Shown here piece after piece: positions 18,558 to 28,030 of a stretch of 64,000 nt of DNA. The DNA comes from Hyphomicrobium_A sp963722495. Its GTDB lineage: Bacteria > Pseudomonadota > Alphaproteobacteria > Rhizobiales > Hyphomicrobiaceae. The position numbers were made by a program, and so were the translations under genes. The first letter of the stretch is position 1; every line of letters starts with the position of its first letter. The stretch covers positions 1 through 64,000 of the forward strand of contig CAVRND010000005.1 of the NCBI GenBank assembly GCA_963722495.1, in the 5' to 3' direction. The notes under the pieces are model-generated. The model searched no databases. It was not told the origin of the DNA and worked only from the letters and a program-made list of their open reading frames with translations.

Positions 18558-19202
18558 TCATGACGTTTGCGGCGCTCTGTGCGTGTCCGCGCGGCGGCGC
18601 ATGAGGCCCGGAAGCGTGTTGCATAGAATGCGAATATCGCTCCGCATCGACCAGCTGCGTGCGTAGGCACTATCGAGCGCCGCCGCTTCGTCATGGCTGA
18701 TGACAACAGCGTCGCGCGCCCAAATGCCGGTGATGCCCGGCCGCGCGTACAGGTGCAATCGGCCCTCGCCCTTGCGCGGCGGCAGTTGATCGACAGCAAG
18801 CGGCTGCGGTCCCACGAAGCTCAGACCACCCATGAGCACGTTGACCAGCTCAGGTAGCCGATCGATACCCGACATCGAAAACAAGTTCCCAAGCGACGCT
18901 CCCTTCGCGACAGCATCAGACGTCGGCAGCGAGCGGAAGCGGTAGCACTCGATCGCTCGTCCACCGTAGCCGACATGCATGCGGCGGCTGAGAACCGGCC
19001 TTCCCATGGTGATCAGGATGAGAAGGGCAACGATCGCGAGAAGCGGAAGCAGGAGGATGAGCGCGGCGGATGCGACGGCAATGTCGAGAGCGCGTTTCAG
19101 CCCACCGCCAACAGGGCGTCCGGACGCTGTCGGCGGCGGCAGATGGAACGCATCGGGCTGGCCCGCAAAAAACATGCTTTCGACACCTCTGACAAAATGC
19201 AC
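18558..19202 (-). CDS. Second sugar-phosphate transferase homologue with altered catalytic motifs
   Basis: 214 aa, same family as the ExoY-like gene at 5481: a membrane helix (ALILLLPLLAIVALLILITM), then GGRAIECYRFRSL, GIDRLPELVNVLMGG, SFVGPQP, YARPGITGIWARD. Compared with the intact copy, KFRSM is RFRSL, DELPQL is DRLPEL (the Glu of the catalytic Asp-Glu pair is Arg), and GPRP is GPQP. The segment between KFRSM and DELPQ is also shorter. The frame itself is intact, so these are substitutions. It may have changed specificity, a regulatory role, or no activity. Confidence 0.75.
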   Translation of the reverse strand: MHFVRGVESMFFAGQPDAFHLPPPTASGRPVGGGLKRALDIAVASAALILLLPLLAIVALLILITMGRPVLSRRMHVGYGGRAIECYRFRSLPTSDAVAKGASLGNLFSMSGIDRLPELVNVLMGGLSFVGPQPLAVDQLPPRKGEGRLHLYARPGITGIWARDAVVISHDEAAALDSAYARSWSMRSDIRILCNTLPGLMRRRADTHRAPQTS

Positions 19203-19389
19203 CGGCGGCGGCCTGCGGCGATCGAGGGGTGGTCAAGCATCGCCGCAGTTTAGCTGCCTTAAAGTCCTGCCGGATCGACCTCGGAACAAGGACCGAAAAG
19301 GTAGTACCGGCGGGGCTTCTGGGCCGGCGACTAATACTTTGTCGTTAGACGTGGCGGGCGCACAGCAGGTAACAAATCGGCGCTAGCCT

Positions 19390-20047
19390 CTACGAGAGGA
19401 TCGCCTTGGAAACTACGAATGCCTCGGCGACGCGCTCGGGCGCCCGGCACTCCATGCCGCGCAGGCGCGCCAGCGCGCGGAACGTGTCGGCGTCGAACCA
19501 ATCCTTCGAGCGTTGCGTGGCGAAATGCTCGTGCAGCAGCTCGATCTTGCGCTCGAGCGCCGCCTGCGCGAGCGGCTGGTAGAGGTTGGGGCGGCCGAGA
19601 TCGCCGTCCCACTTCGGGATCTCGTATTCGAGGATCAGGTGATCGCGGAAGCGTGTTCCAGGTCAGTTGCGCCACCTCGCGATGATCCTGGTGGGCGTCG
19701 TCGCGGCGATGCGTGAGAATGACGTCGGGGGAGAACTCGCGCTTCAGGTCCTCGAACCAGTCCTTGAGCTCGGCGCCTTGATACGGAAAGTAGCCGTCGC
19801 GGAAGCTCGTGCAAGTCGATCTTCGAGCGCGTCGGCGCCGGCCAGAAACGCCTCGGCGGATGCCGCGGCCTCGTCGGCGCGCGGCCCCACGGCGCTGAAC
19901 ACGACCCAGTGCACGTCGAGGTTAACGCCGCGCCCGATCCAGCTGAGGAGCGTGCCGCCGCAGCCGATCTCGATGTCGTCGGAATGCGCGCCCAGGCAGA
20001 GGACCCGCAGAGGCGCTTCGCCGGCGAGCGAGGTTCAGGCTTTTCAT
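19390..20047 (-). CDS. PIG-L/LmbE-family deacetylase (frame broken)
   Basis: Zn-dependent N-deacetylase family. Rejoining frames gives LRVLCLGAHSDDIEIGCGGT (the Zn motif AHxDD near the N-terminus), then SSFRDGYFPYQGAELKDWFE, VILTHRRDDAHQDHREVAQL (second metal/His motif) and a C-terminus ending ERVAEAFVVSKAILS. Breaks fall near 20015, 19815 and 19660. It is about 218 aa when joined, normal for the family. As the last gene of the leftward sugar module it may remove an N-acetyl group from an amino-sugar precursor (inference from context). Confidence 0.8.
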
Positions 20048-20072
20048 GGTCAGACGACGACAGCCTCGCGCT

Positions 20073-20861
20073 TCATGCTCGAGGCTTCGAACGCTTGCGC
20101 CAGGGCATCTCGCCCTGCTCGACCAGGTCCTCGAGGATCTGCCGATCCCTGCAGCGTGTCCATCGAGCGCCAGAAGCCCTCATGCCGGTAGGCCATCAGC
20201 TGGTCCTCGGCGATCAGGCGGCTGAACGGCTCGAGCACCAGCTCCTCGCCCTCGCGCATGTAGTCGAAGATCTCCGGCCGCAAGATGAAGTAGCCGCCGT
20301 TGATCCAGATGTCGGAGCGGTCGGACGAGCGGAACGCGCGCACCGAGCCGTCCTCGTCGATGTCGGCGAGGTGGTAGGTGAGCGGCGGGCGCACGGCGAG
20401 GAAGCAGGCGAGCTTGCCGCTCTTCTTGAAGCGTCTCGACCATGTGGTCGAGGTTGACGTCGGTCAGGCCGTCGCTGTAGTTGGCGAGGAACATCTCCTC
20501 GTTCTTGACGTGGTCGCGCACCGCCCACAGCCGCTGGCCGATGTTGCGCCAGATGCCGGTGTCGAGCAGCGTGACGCGCCAGTCCTCCTCGGGCTTGCCG
20601 AGCAGCTCGACCTTCGAGCCGAAGCCGGACACGACGCAGTCCATGTAGCGTCTGCGGCTGGTAGTTGAGGAAGAACTCCTTGATGGTGTTCGCCTTGTAG
20701 CCGAGGCACAGCACGAAGTCCTTGTGGCCGTACTGGCTGTAGTACTGCATCACGTGCAGCAGGATCGGCTGATTGCCGATCGGGACCATCGGCTTGGGGA
20801 TGTTCTCGGAGTACTCGCGGATGCGCGTGCCAAGGCCACCGCAGAACAGCACGACTTTCAT
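20073..20861 (-). CDS. rfbF: Glucose-1-phosphate cytidylyltransferase (RfbF-like), frame broken
   Basis: Makes CDP-glucose from CTP and glucose-1-phosphate. N-terminus MKVVLFCGGLGTRIREYSEN is the nucleotidyltransferase signature; then KPMVPIGNQPILLHVMQYY, GFGSKVELLGKPEEDWRVTL, DTGIWRNIGQRLW and WINGGYFILRPEIFDYM. The last part reads FWRSMDTLQDRQILEDLVEQ once one extra G is removed. Three single-base insertions (near 20655, 20432 and 20150) break the frame; joined length is about 261 aa, as expected. Its ATG overlaps the stop of the methyltransferase (ATGA). This gene indicates that the module uses CDP-linked sugars. Confidence 0.85.
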
Positions 20862-22164
20862 GGCTGCAGCTCCATCGGATCGATGATCGTCACTTCCGGG
20901 ATGGGGACGATGAACTTGCCGCCCCAGTCCGTCGACGAGGCGCATCTGCTCGACGATCTCGTTCTTGAGGTTCCAGGGCAGGATCAGGATGTAGTCGGGC
21001 TTGGCCTCGTCGATCGCCTCGACCGGATAGATCGGGATGTGCATGCCCGGCGTGAAGCGGCCGTGCTTGTAGGGATTGCGGTCGACGGTGAAGTCGAGGA
21101 AGTCGGTGCCGATGCCGCAGTAGTTGAGCAGCGTGTTGCCCTTGCCCGGCGCGCCGTAGCCGCAGATGCGCTTGCCGGCGTTCTTGGCCGCGATGAGGAA
21201 CGACAGCAGCTCGCGCTTGGTGCGCTTCACCTGCTCGGCGAAGGCCTGCGTAGGTCGGCGATGTCGAGCAGCCCGGCGCTCTCTCCTGCGACGAGCAGAG
21301 CGTCGACGCGCCGGTCGCGATCGCGCTGCGACGATGCGCCAGTGCGCGAGATAGACGCGCAGCGAGCCGCCGTGGCGTCGCCAGCTCCTCGACGTCGATC
21401 ACCTTGAGACCGTGGCGCGCGGCCAGATGCTCGATGGTGCTGAGCGAGAAGTAGGAGAAGTGCTCGTGGTAGATGGTGTCGAACTGGTTCTCGGCGATCA
21501 GACGCTGCGATGTGCGGGAACTCGAGCGTGACGACGCCTTCCGGCTTCAGCAGGCGCGCGATGCCGGCGACGAAGTCGTTGAGGTCGGGAACCTGCGCCA
21601 GGACGTTGTTGCCGGCGATCAGGTCGGCCTTGCCGGCCCTCGGCGGCGAGCTGCATCGGCGAGCTTGACGCCGAAGAACTCGGTCCGCGTCGGCACGCCC
21701 TTGTCGATGGCGGCCTGCGCAACGTTCGCGGCCGGCTCGATGCCGAGCACCGGCACGCCGAGCGGCAGGAAGTGCTGCAGCAGATAGCCGTCGTTGCTGG
21801 CGAGCTCGACGACGAGGCTGTCGGCGCCGAGGTCCAGGCGCTCCTTGATCATCACGCAGTAGTTGCGCGCGTGCTCGACCCAGGACGTCGAGTACGAGGA
21901 GAAGTAGGCGTACTCGCGGAAGATCTCGTCCGGGGTGACGTACTCTTTCAGCTGCACCAGGAAGCAGCTGTCGCACACGTAGGCGTGCAGCGGGAAAAAG
22001 GGCTCCAGGCCGTCGAGCCGGTCGGCGGGCAAGAAGCTCTCGCACAGCGGCGACATGCCGAGGTCGACGAAGTCGTGCTTGAGCTCTTTGCTGCACAGAC
22101 GGCAGGGGCCACCGCCCCGATGCGGTGTTGCGTGCTTGGTCAATACGTCTGGATGCGCATTCAT
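20858..22164 (-). CDS. NDP-hexose C-methyltransferase (TylC3-like), frame broken
   Basis: SAM-dependent methyltransferase that adds a C-methyl branch to an NDP-ketohexose. The N-terminal Zn-binding domain is CRLCSKELKHDFVDLGMSPL with a second CDSC motif; then the SAM domain VVELASNDGYLLQHFLPLGV, NNVLAQVPDLNDFVAGIARL, YHEHFSYFSLSTIEHLA; and the C-terminal domain ICGYGAPGKGNTLLNYCGIG. That three-domain order is diagnostic of the sugar C-methyltransferase family. At least five frame breaks are present (around 21645, 21505, 21375, 21245, 20925). Rejoined length is about 430 aa, ending DPMELQP and overlapping the rfbF start. Confidence 0.82.
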
Positions 22165-22293
22165 GCTGTACGCTCAAATCCCTCTAGGTGACGCCAATGC
22201 GGTCACGGTCAATACGGCCCTAAACTACCCACCCGCGCGGACACCCAGAACGGCACCATTCGACGTAGATGCCGCTGCCGGGGGTACGCCTTC

Positions 22294-23672
22294 TCACCGA
22301 CTGATGACCGGCAGCGACGGCTGCCGCGCCGTGGTGTTGTAGTTGCGCATGACGGGCTCCGACGGTCGGCCGACGAGGAACCTTTCCACCCCACCGTCGA
22401 GCGCCTGGCGATAGACGCCTAGGGCCCCGTCGAATGCCGCGATCGTCCGCTCGATGTCTTCGTCCGTGTGCGAGTAGGAGACGACGAGCGATGGCATCAG
22501 CACGCCGCGGCGGATCGTTTCCTGCAGCAACAGCGTACGCAATGCTTGCGAGGCGTTGCCGTCGAGATCGCGCGTTCCATAGAGCAGGCACGAGTCGCGC
22601 CCGATGATCGACACGTAGTCTTCGAGCCGGTGATGACGGATGACAGCTTCGGCCTGCTCGCGCAGGCGCGCGCCCTGGCGGGTCAGGTGCTCGATGACCG
22701 GCTCGTTCTGGTAGACGCGCATCGTGGCAATGGCGGCCGCCAGCGAGTGCGTCTCCGCTCCGTGCGTCGTCGACAGCAGAAACACGCGCGGCCGGTCGAC
22801 GTGATCGAGGCCGCCGAGGCGCATGAACTCTCGCTGCCCTGCGAGGGCCGACACGGAGAAGCCGTTGGCCAGTGCCTTCCCGAACGAGGTTAGATCGGGC
22901 CGGATGTCATAGGCCTTCTGGGCGCCGCCGCTGTGCCAGCGAAAGCCGGTGATCATCTCGTCGAGGATGAACAAGGCGCCCTGCGCGTGGCAGAGGGCCC
23001 GCAGCTTGTGCAGGAAGCCGTCGTGCGGCTCATCCGTCCGTGCCGGCTCGAGAATGACCGCGGCGATCCGGCCAGGATATTTGGCGAACAGGGCCTGCAC
23101 CGAGGCCAGGTCGTTGTACTTAAAGCCGACCGTCAACTCTCTGATCTGCTCCGGGATGCCGGCGTTCATGGCTGTCGTGCCGATGAACCAGTCGTCAGTC
23201 GAGAAGAACGGATGGTCGGAGCAGATCGCTATAAGGTCGCGGCCAGTATAAGCGCGTGCGATCTTGATGGCCGACGAGTTCGCATCCGAGCCGTCCTTGC
23301 AGAATTTCACCATCTCGACGGTGTCGATGAGGCTCAGGAATTGCTCGGCGCACTCGACCTCGATGGGCGAGGGCCGCGTGAAGTTGCAGCCGCCGTCGAG
23401 CTGGGCGCGAACGGCCTCCAGGACGGGCGCGTAGCCATGTCCGAGACCGACCGAGCGATTGCCCATGCCGTACTCGATGTACTCGTTGCCATCCATGTCC
23501 CACACGTGGCAGCCAAGCCCACGCGCGATGAACGGGGCGCGATCACCGGGTACTGGTCATCGCCCTTGGCATAGGTGTGGCTGCCGCCCGGGATCAAAGC
23601 GTGGGCGCGCTTCTGCAGAATGCGGGATGCGCTCATCTCGAGGCTGCGAACGCTCACTTGGTAGGACTCCAT
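22294..23672 (-). CDS. Class III PLP aminotransferase (glutamate-1-semialdehyde aminomutase-like), one frame break
   Basis: PLP enzyme of about 459 aa. The N-terminus MESYQVSVRSLEMSASRIL leads to ALIPGGSHTYAKGDDQYPVI; after a missing base near 23540 it continues FIARGLGCHVWDMDGNEYIE. Later motifs: KFCKDGSDANSSAIKIARAY, ALFILDEMITGFRWHSGGAQ (PLP-binding Asp) and SFGKALANGFSVSALAG with the Schiff-base Lys. The GSAM-like type appears in sugar loci, where it probably aminates a keto-sugar; true haem-pathway GSAM is unlikely in this context. It sits directly upstream of the C-methyltransferase on the same strand (129 bp). Confidence 0.83.
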
Positions 23673-23742
23673 AATTGCGCGGATTGGTTGCATGACCGGG
23701 TTTCGCGGCGACCTGCGCTGCACTGCAATGTGTCCTCACCTT

Positions 23743-23777
23743 CGCACCGTTGGTGCGCGCGCTTCTACGGCGCGCAC
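23743..23777. repeat. Two overlapping, mutually exclusive inverted repeats
   Basis: CGCACC-GTT-GGTGCG (23743-23757) shares bases with GTGCGCGC-N9-GCGCGCAC (23753-23777). Only one of the hairpins can form at a time. They lie between the DUF4214 gene and the aminotransferase gene, in the leader of the latter. No T-tract follows on the minus strand, so this is not a standard terminator. Confidence 0.4.
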
Positions 23778-23834
23778 GGCGAGGTTCGGTTCCCAATGCT
23801 GGGTAGGAACTACGCCTTTCGATGCCGCCGGCCG

Positions 23835-24742
23835 TTAACGCTGCACCTTCTGCAACTCGGCGCGTGCCCGCTCCGGCGTCAGCGCGCTGAACAGCGGCTC
23901 GCGCGCCGAGCGGAAGTCGGAGGACGCAAGCAGGCGCTTGTAGAGGGCGATGCGGCTCAATTCGCCGTCGGAAAGCTCGTGCACATAGGATTGCAGCTCG
24001 TCCGCGCTCGGATCGCGGCCGAGCAGCAGCCGATGGGTGAGCGTCACGAAGTCCGCATCACCCAACGTTGCCGAGTTATACTTTTCCGAGAATTCGCTCG
24101 AAACGAGAAGGCCGAGTAGGAACTCATCAAGCTTCATTCCGCTCCGCAGTCTGGCGCGCCACGTGTGCAAGCCATAGCCGTCAGGCCAACGCCCCAGCAC
24201 CAAGCAATAGCTGTAGAGCACCTGACCGCGCTCGAACTCGAGCGGGCGACGCAGGGTCTGGAGATCGCAGGTACGGCGCACCTCCGCCTTGGCCGAAACA
24301 ACGAGCGGCTTGGCAGCGGGTTGAACTACGGGCGCGATCTCTCCGAACAGCACGCCATGGCGCGCTTTGAATTCCGCCGAGCGGATAATCTCGCGCTGCA
24401 GCTGGGCGCGTGTCCCGCCGGCTTCCATGGAATCCGCAGCGCGCTTTACTTCCGTGTTGGCCGGCTCTTGGCTCAGCAGCACGCGATGGATCAGCTTGAC
24501 GTATTCGGCCTTACTCAATTTCTCGAGCTTATGGAGGCCAGCAAACTCATCGCTATGCATGATCTCGACGACGAGCTGCTCGATCGGCATGCCGCCCTTC
24601 AAGCGCTCACGCCAGCTCTCGGCGCCGTCATTATCGGCATCACGATCGACGAGTAGGCAGTATGCATAGTCGATGCTGGCGCGGACCGCGTCCTTGCGTG
24701 CACGCGCTGCCGTGGCGGCGAGGTCGCACTTCCGGTCGACAG
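23835..24742 (-). CDS. DUF4214-repeat protein or C-terminal part of the adjacent glycosidase
   Basis: Contains about three DUF4214-type helical repeats: YAYCLLVDRDADNDGAESWR with EIMHSDEFAGL; VKLIHRVLLSQEP with REIIRSAEF; and YSYCLVLGRWPDGYGLHTWR with LLVSSEFSEKY, plus LTHRLLLGRDPSADELQSYV. These repeats occur in secreted or surface proteins of polysaccharide loci. The first in-frame ATG (24602) would cut the first repeat in half, while the frame is open upstream to 24795 with no ATG/GTG start. The simplest reading is that one indel near 24740 separated it from the glycosidase frame, and that both are one secreted protein of about 640 aa. Confidence 0.65.
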
Positions 24743-25785
24743 TCAGTTCGCCTCGCGGTGGTCTGCGTTCCGCCTGATGACAAGAACGCTTTCACGGCCT
24801 GATATGCGGGCTTGCGATCGCCTGGCGCCCAAGCGCCCTGCTCGGTCTTCTTCATCTCGACGAGGCCCATGTGCGCCTCGTAGCCCTCCCAATAGGGCTC
24901 ATCCATGAGCTCGTAGATGTGCGCGGCCTCGACTGGGTAGCTGCTCTGCAGGTCCTCCAGCTGAGACATCGCCCGCGTCAGTCCCTGCGCCTGCGCTTCC
25001 TTGCCGTCGGTGCTACCGCCGGAGGTGTTGAACTCAGTCACCCAGATCGGCCGCTCGTACTTGACGAGTTCCTTGAAGGCCCATTCCGGGTTCTGCCCGT
25101 AAGAGTGCCAAACGGAGATATCCCACTCGATGCCATCAGCCTTCATGCGCGCGAAGGCGCCGAGGTGGCCCCAGCCTGCCGTGCCGACCGCGCGCTTGAC
25201 GTTGGGGTCTGCGGCGCGCGCCCCCCGCGTCAGTCCCTTGAGGACAGCGCTCACCTTCGCCCAGCGCGGTCCATAATACTCGTTTACCGAGACGCCACCG
25301 GCAGGGCCGTACGAGCAGTTGTACTGCTTGCCGTCGTCCTGCATCTCGCAGGGCTGGATGATGGCGTAGTTCTCCAGCTCGTTGCCGAGCTCCCACACCG
25401 GGATTTCGCCCTTGAAGCTCGACACCAGCGCGAAGGCGAGCCCGTAGGCTTTCTTCTCCAGGACCTCGGCGTCTTCCTTGTCCATCTCGAAGCCGGGCGT
25501 GATCACCGGCAGCACGGTGATGCCGCGCGCCTTGGCTTCGCGCACGAGGTGCTGCAGGTCGAGCAAACGTTCGGTGCTGCCGATATCGACGCGATAGGAT
25601 GTGAGGCCGAGCTCGCGGATGTGCTCCAGCTGCGTCTCCAGCGGAATGCCGGGATACGAAGCGAGCGGATGCCCGTTAACGCCCCACGTCAGGCCCTTCG
25701 GCCCTGCCGATACCGGACCGGTGAGCCCTGACAGAGAGAGCGCCGCTGTCGCGGCGAGGATGAGAAAACGGCGATTTACCAGCAT
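24743..25785 (-). CDS. Secreted clan GH-A-like glycosidase (possibly fused to the DUF4214 repeats)
   Basis: Begins MLVNRRFLILAATAALSLSG, a clear signal peptide, after GGGAGGCACGC. The mature part has TIM-barrel glycosidase features: LTWGVNGHPLASYPG, LGLTSYRVDIGSTERLLDLQ, PVWELGNELENYAI (acid/base Glu in GNE), ISVWHSYGQNPEW, RPIWVTEFNTSGGSTDG (nucleophile Glu). Spacing of the two Glu residues fits clan GH-A; the exact GH family is not assignable by eye. After AYQAVKAFLSSGG the frame degenerates. It could end at 24743 after one frame change, or continue into the DUF4214 repeats. Role: periplasmic cleavage or editing of the EPS (inference). Confidence 0.7.
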
Positions 25786-26110
25786 GCGTGCCTCCCACCG
25801 AAAGAGACCGAGCGCACCCGGCCTAGCTCCCGATAGATTGGGCGCCGGCGGGCGGTGTGTCGCGTTGACCATGCGGCTAGGGCGCTGCGCCGAGCGTTCG
25901 ATGCCGGCCGCCTGAACCATGCAAAAGCGGTACGCCTACGCCTTTGTGCATACGACCCGCGAGCGCGCGGCGCGCGGTTAGCACCAAGCTTTCGCCCCGC
26001 TCGATCGTCCGCGCAAAAGGATGAGGCCCCGACCAGCCCCAAAGGAGAACTGCCGCTGATGAGTTGCCTCGCATACGATTGTGGTCTCGATACTGAACGG
26101 ACCTCAAAAT
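25786..26110. other. Divergent spacer, no clear gene
   Basis: 325 bp between the glycosidase and the 3,5-epimerase gene. AAAGGAG (26041-26047) precedes an ATG at 26059 that is out of frame with the epimerase, so either a short leader peptide or an indel at the epimerase 5' end is possible. No promoter or operator could be called with confidence. Confidence 0.3.
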
Positions 26111-26647
26111 ATGCGCTTCATAGAAACTACCCTTCGAGATGCATGGCTTTTAGAGCCGAGCTTCGTCAGCGACGAACGCGGCTACTTCATGCGCACCTTC
26201 TGCCAGCACGCGTTCGCTCAGCAGGGGCTCGAGACGCGGTTCGTTCAGCACAGCAAGTCGTACTCGGCGACGCGCGGCACGTTGCGCGGGATGCACTACC
26301 AGATGGCGCCGCACACTGAAGTGAAGATCGTCGGCTGCTATTCGGGCGTCATTTACGACGTGATCGTCGACATGCGCCCATCCTCGCCGACCTACCTCAA
26401 ATGGCAGGCGTTCGAGCTGTCGGCCGAAAACCAGCGGCAGCTGTATGTACCGGCCGGCTTCGCGCACGGTTTTCAGTCGCTGACCGACGCGGCCGGCGTT
26501 TCGTATCTGATCTCGAACTTCTACGAACCTTCGGCCTCGACGGGCGTCAGCTACGACGATCCGGCGCTCGGAATTCGATGGCCGTTGCCTGTCAGCGTGA
26601 TGTCCGATCGCGACCGGACGTGGGCGCCGCTTGCGGCGTACGCCTAA
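26111..26647 (+). CDS. dTDP-4-dehydrorhamnose 3,5-epimerase family (RfbC/RmlC-like)
   Basis: Cupin epimerase, 178 aa from the ATG (GTG at 26081 is an alternative). MRFIETTLRDAWLLEPSFVS; FMRTFCQHAFAQQGLETRFV; then SATRGTLRGMHYQMAPHTEV with the catalytic His in GMHYQ; YVPAGFAHGFQSLTD; ISNFYEPSAST. Inverts C3/C5 of a 4-keto-6-deoxy sugar nucleotide. No rmlA, rmlB or rmlD is in the window, and the only nucleotidyltransferase is CTP-type, so its substrate may be a CDP-sugar. The stop (26645-26647) overlaps the stop of the convergent DUF4910 gene by two bases. Confidence 0.85.
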   Translation: MRFIETTLRDAWLLEPSFVSDERGYFMRTFCQHAFAQQGLETRFVQHSKSYSATRGTLRGMHYQMAPHTEVKIVGCYSGVIYDVIVDMRPSSPTYLKWQAFELSAENQRQLYVPAGFAHGFQSLTDAAGVSYLISNFYEPSASTGVSYDDPALGIRWPLPVSVMSDRDRTWAPLAAYA

Positions 26648-28030
26648 GGGGCGTTGGCAGGGACGGCCAGAAGTCCCGCCTGTTCGAGGCGTCCCGCGGC
26701 CGCGTTGATAACTGCGAAGGTCAGCCCCGAACGCTCGGCGATATCGAGCAGCGAGCTCGATCCGTCGCTGAGATTGAGAACCCAAAGCATCGCCATGTTC
26801 AGCTCGGCAGCGGATTTGTTGCCGCCGACCGTGCCGTAGAGCCCGCGCCGGCCGAGCGCCGGCTCGCACTTGGGCTGCGTGTTCAAGAGCACGCGGTCGT
26901 TCTCGATGATGTCGATGGCCGCCAGGATCAAAGCATACGACGCCGCCAGATGCTCCGGCCGCGATCAGCCCAAGGTCATCGCCTGACGTGTGGTACTCGG
27001 GGAACTTGCCATGCTGGCTGCGCTGGAACAGTCCGACCGGCAAGTTGAAGCCGGGCGAGCAGTACTGGCGCTCATCGTATCCGTAGGGGCTGAACTCGAG
27101 GACGGTGCCGGACGGATGCGCGTGCTTGACGACGTGGCTCACGGCGCGATCGATCGGCGCGTTGCCGCGACGGCTTTTCTTGTAAGTGGGTCCGCCCGCA
27201 TCTCCGACGCACGAGACGACGAGACCGTGCTTGATGCGGTCGACGCGCGCCTCGTTCTGCGCAAGCCACGCAATGGCGCCGATCGTTCCCGGGGCAAACA
27301 CCAAGCGATACGTGTACTTGTTGCGGCGCCGACTTAGCGCCTGCGCCAACTCAGTGAGCACCGCCACGCCGGCGCAATTGTCGTTGGCCAGAGATGGGTG
27401 GCAGATGTGCGCCGAAAGCAGCACCTCATCATCGGTCTCACCGGGAACGACGCACTCGCCGTACGTCAGGCTGCCGTCCGCCAGCGTTGAATCGATGACG
27501 GCCGTGTAATCGCCCGGCGGCAATGCATCGAGCGCATTCTGGCTCATGCAAAAGCCCCAGCGCTCCTCGTAATAGGACGTGCGGTAGGGAATGAGGTCGG
27601 GTTGATCGGGCAGCGTGTAGATGTGCGCCTTGAGCTTCTCGAGCGGCAGCACGGCGCGCACCGGGGTGCTGTAGTTGAGGACATGCAGATTGGAGACGGC
27701 GAAGTCGACGACGCGCTCGCCCGCAGCATTCGCGATGTAGGCGTCCGCGATGTTCCACTCGCGCGGGATCGTCCAGTCGAAAACTTGCGTGCCGGTCGGC
27801 AGCTCCGTCGTTTGGATGGGTATGTGCCGCCCGACGATCTGCAGCGATTTCCGGACGCCGTTGCCGGTGATGCTGCGGCAGATCGGGTAGAGCTCGGCGG
27901 CGAGCGCATAAATGCGCTCGCCTATTCCGTCGGCACCGGCACGCGAGGCCTGAGGCGTGGGCGATGAGCGCGCAGCTCGGCCCTCCGCTCCGTTCCCCGC
28001 GGCTTTCGTATCAGGCCGCAGCACGGTCAA
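26644..28030 (-). CDS. DUF4910 aminopeptidase-like protein with C-terminal winged helix (frame broken)
   Basis: About 461 aa when joined. Domains: N-terminal GERIYALAAELYPICRSITG; an inserted DUF2172-like part (SYYEERWGFCMSQNALDALP); the M28-like metallopeptidase core LLSAHICHPSLANDNCAGVA, CVGDAGGPTYKKSRRGN, GKFPEYHTSGDDLGLI (His/Asp metal ligands kept); and, after an indel near 26950, a winged-helix domain (VLNLSDGSSSLLDIAERSGL) ending VPANAP. This family is found in polysaccharide loci but has no established reaction that I can cite. The start TTG/GTG lies inside the 3' end of the epimerase gene, so the two are coupled. Confidence 0.8.

Noticed and set aside
24640..24742. C-terminal tail of the glycosidase frame down to 24640
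   Set aside because: After AFLSSGG the sequence (arginine-rich, no family likeness) looks like wrong-frame text, while another frame over the same bases encodes the first DUF4214 repeat.
26059..26319. ATG with a good AAAGGAG ahead of the 3,5-epimerase, giving an 86-aa frame
   Set aside because: It overlaps the epimerase in another frame and has no recognisable motif; kept only as a note on the spacer.
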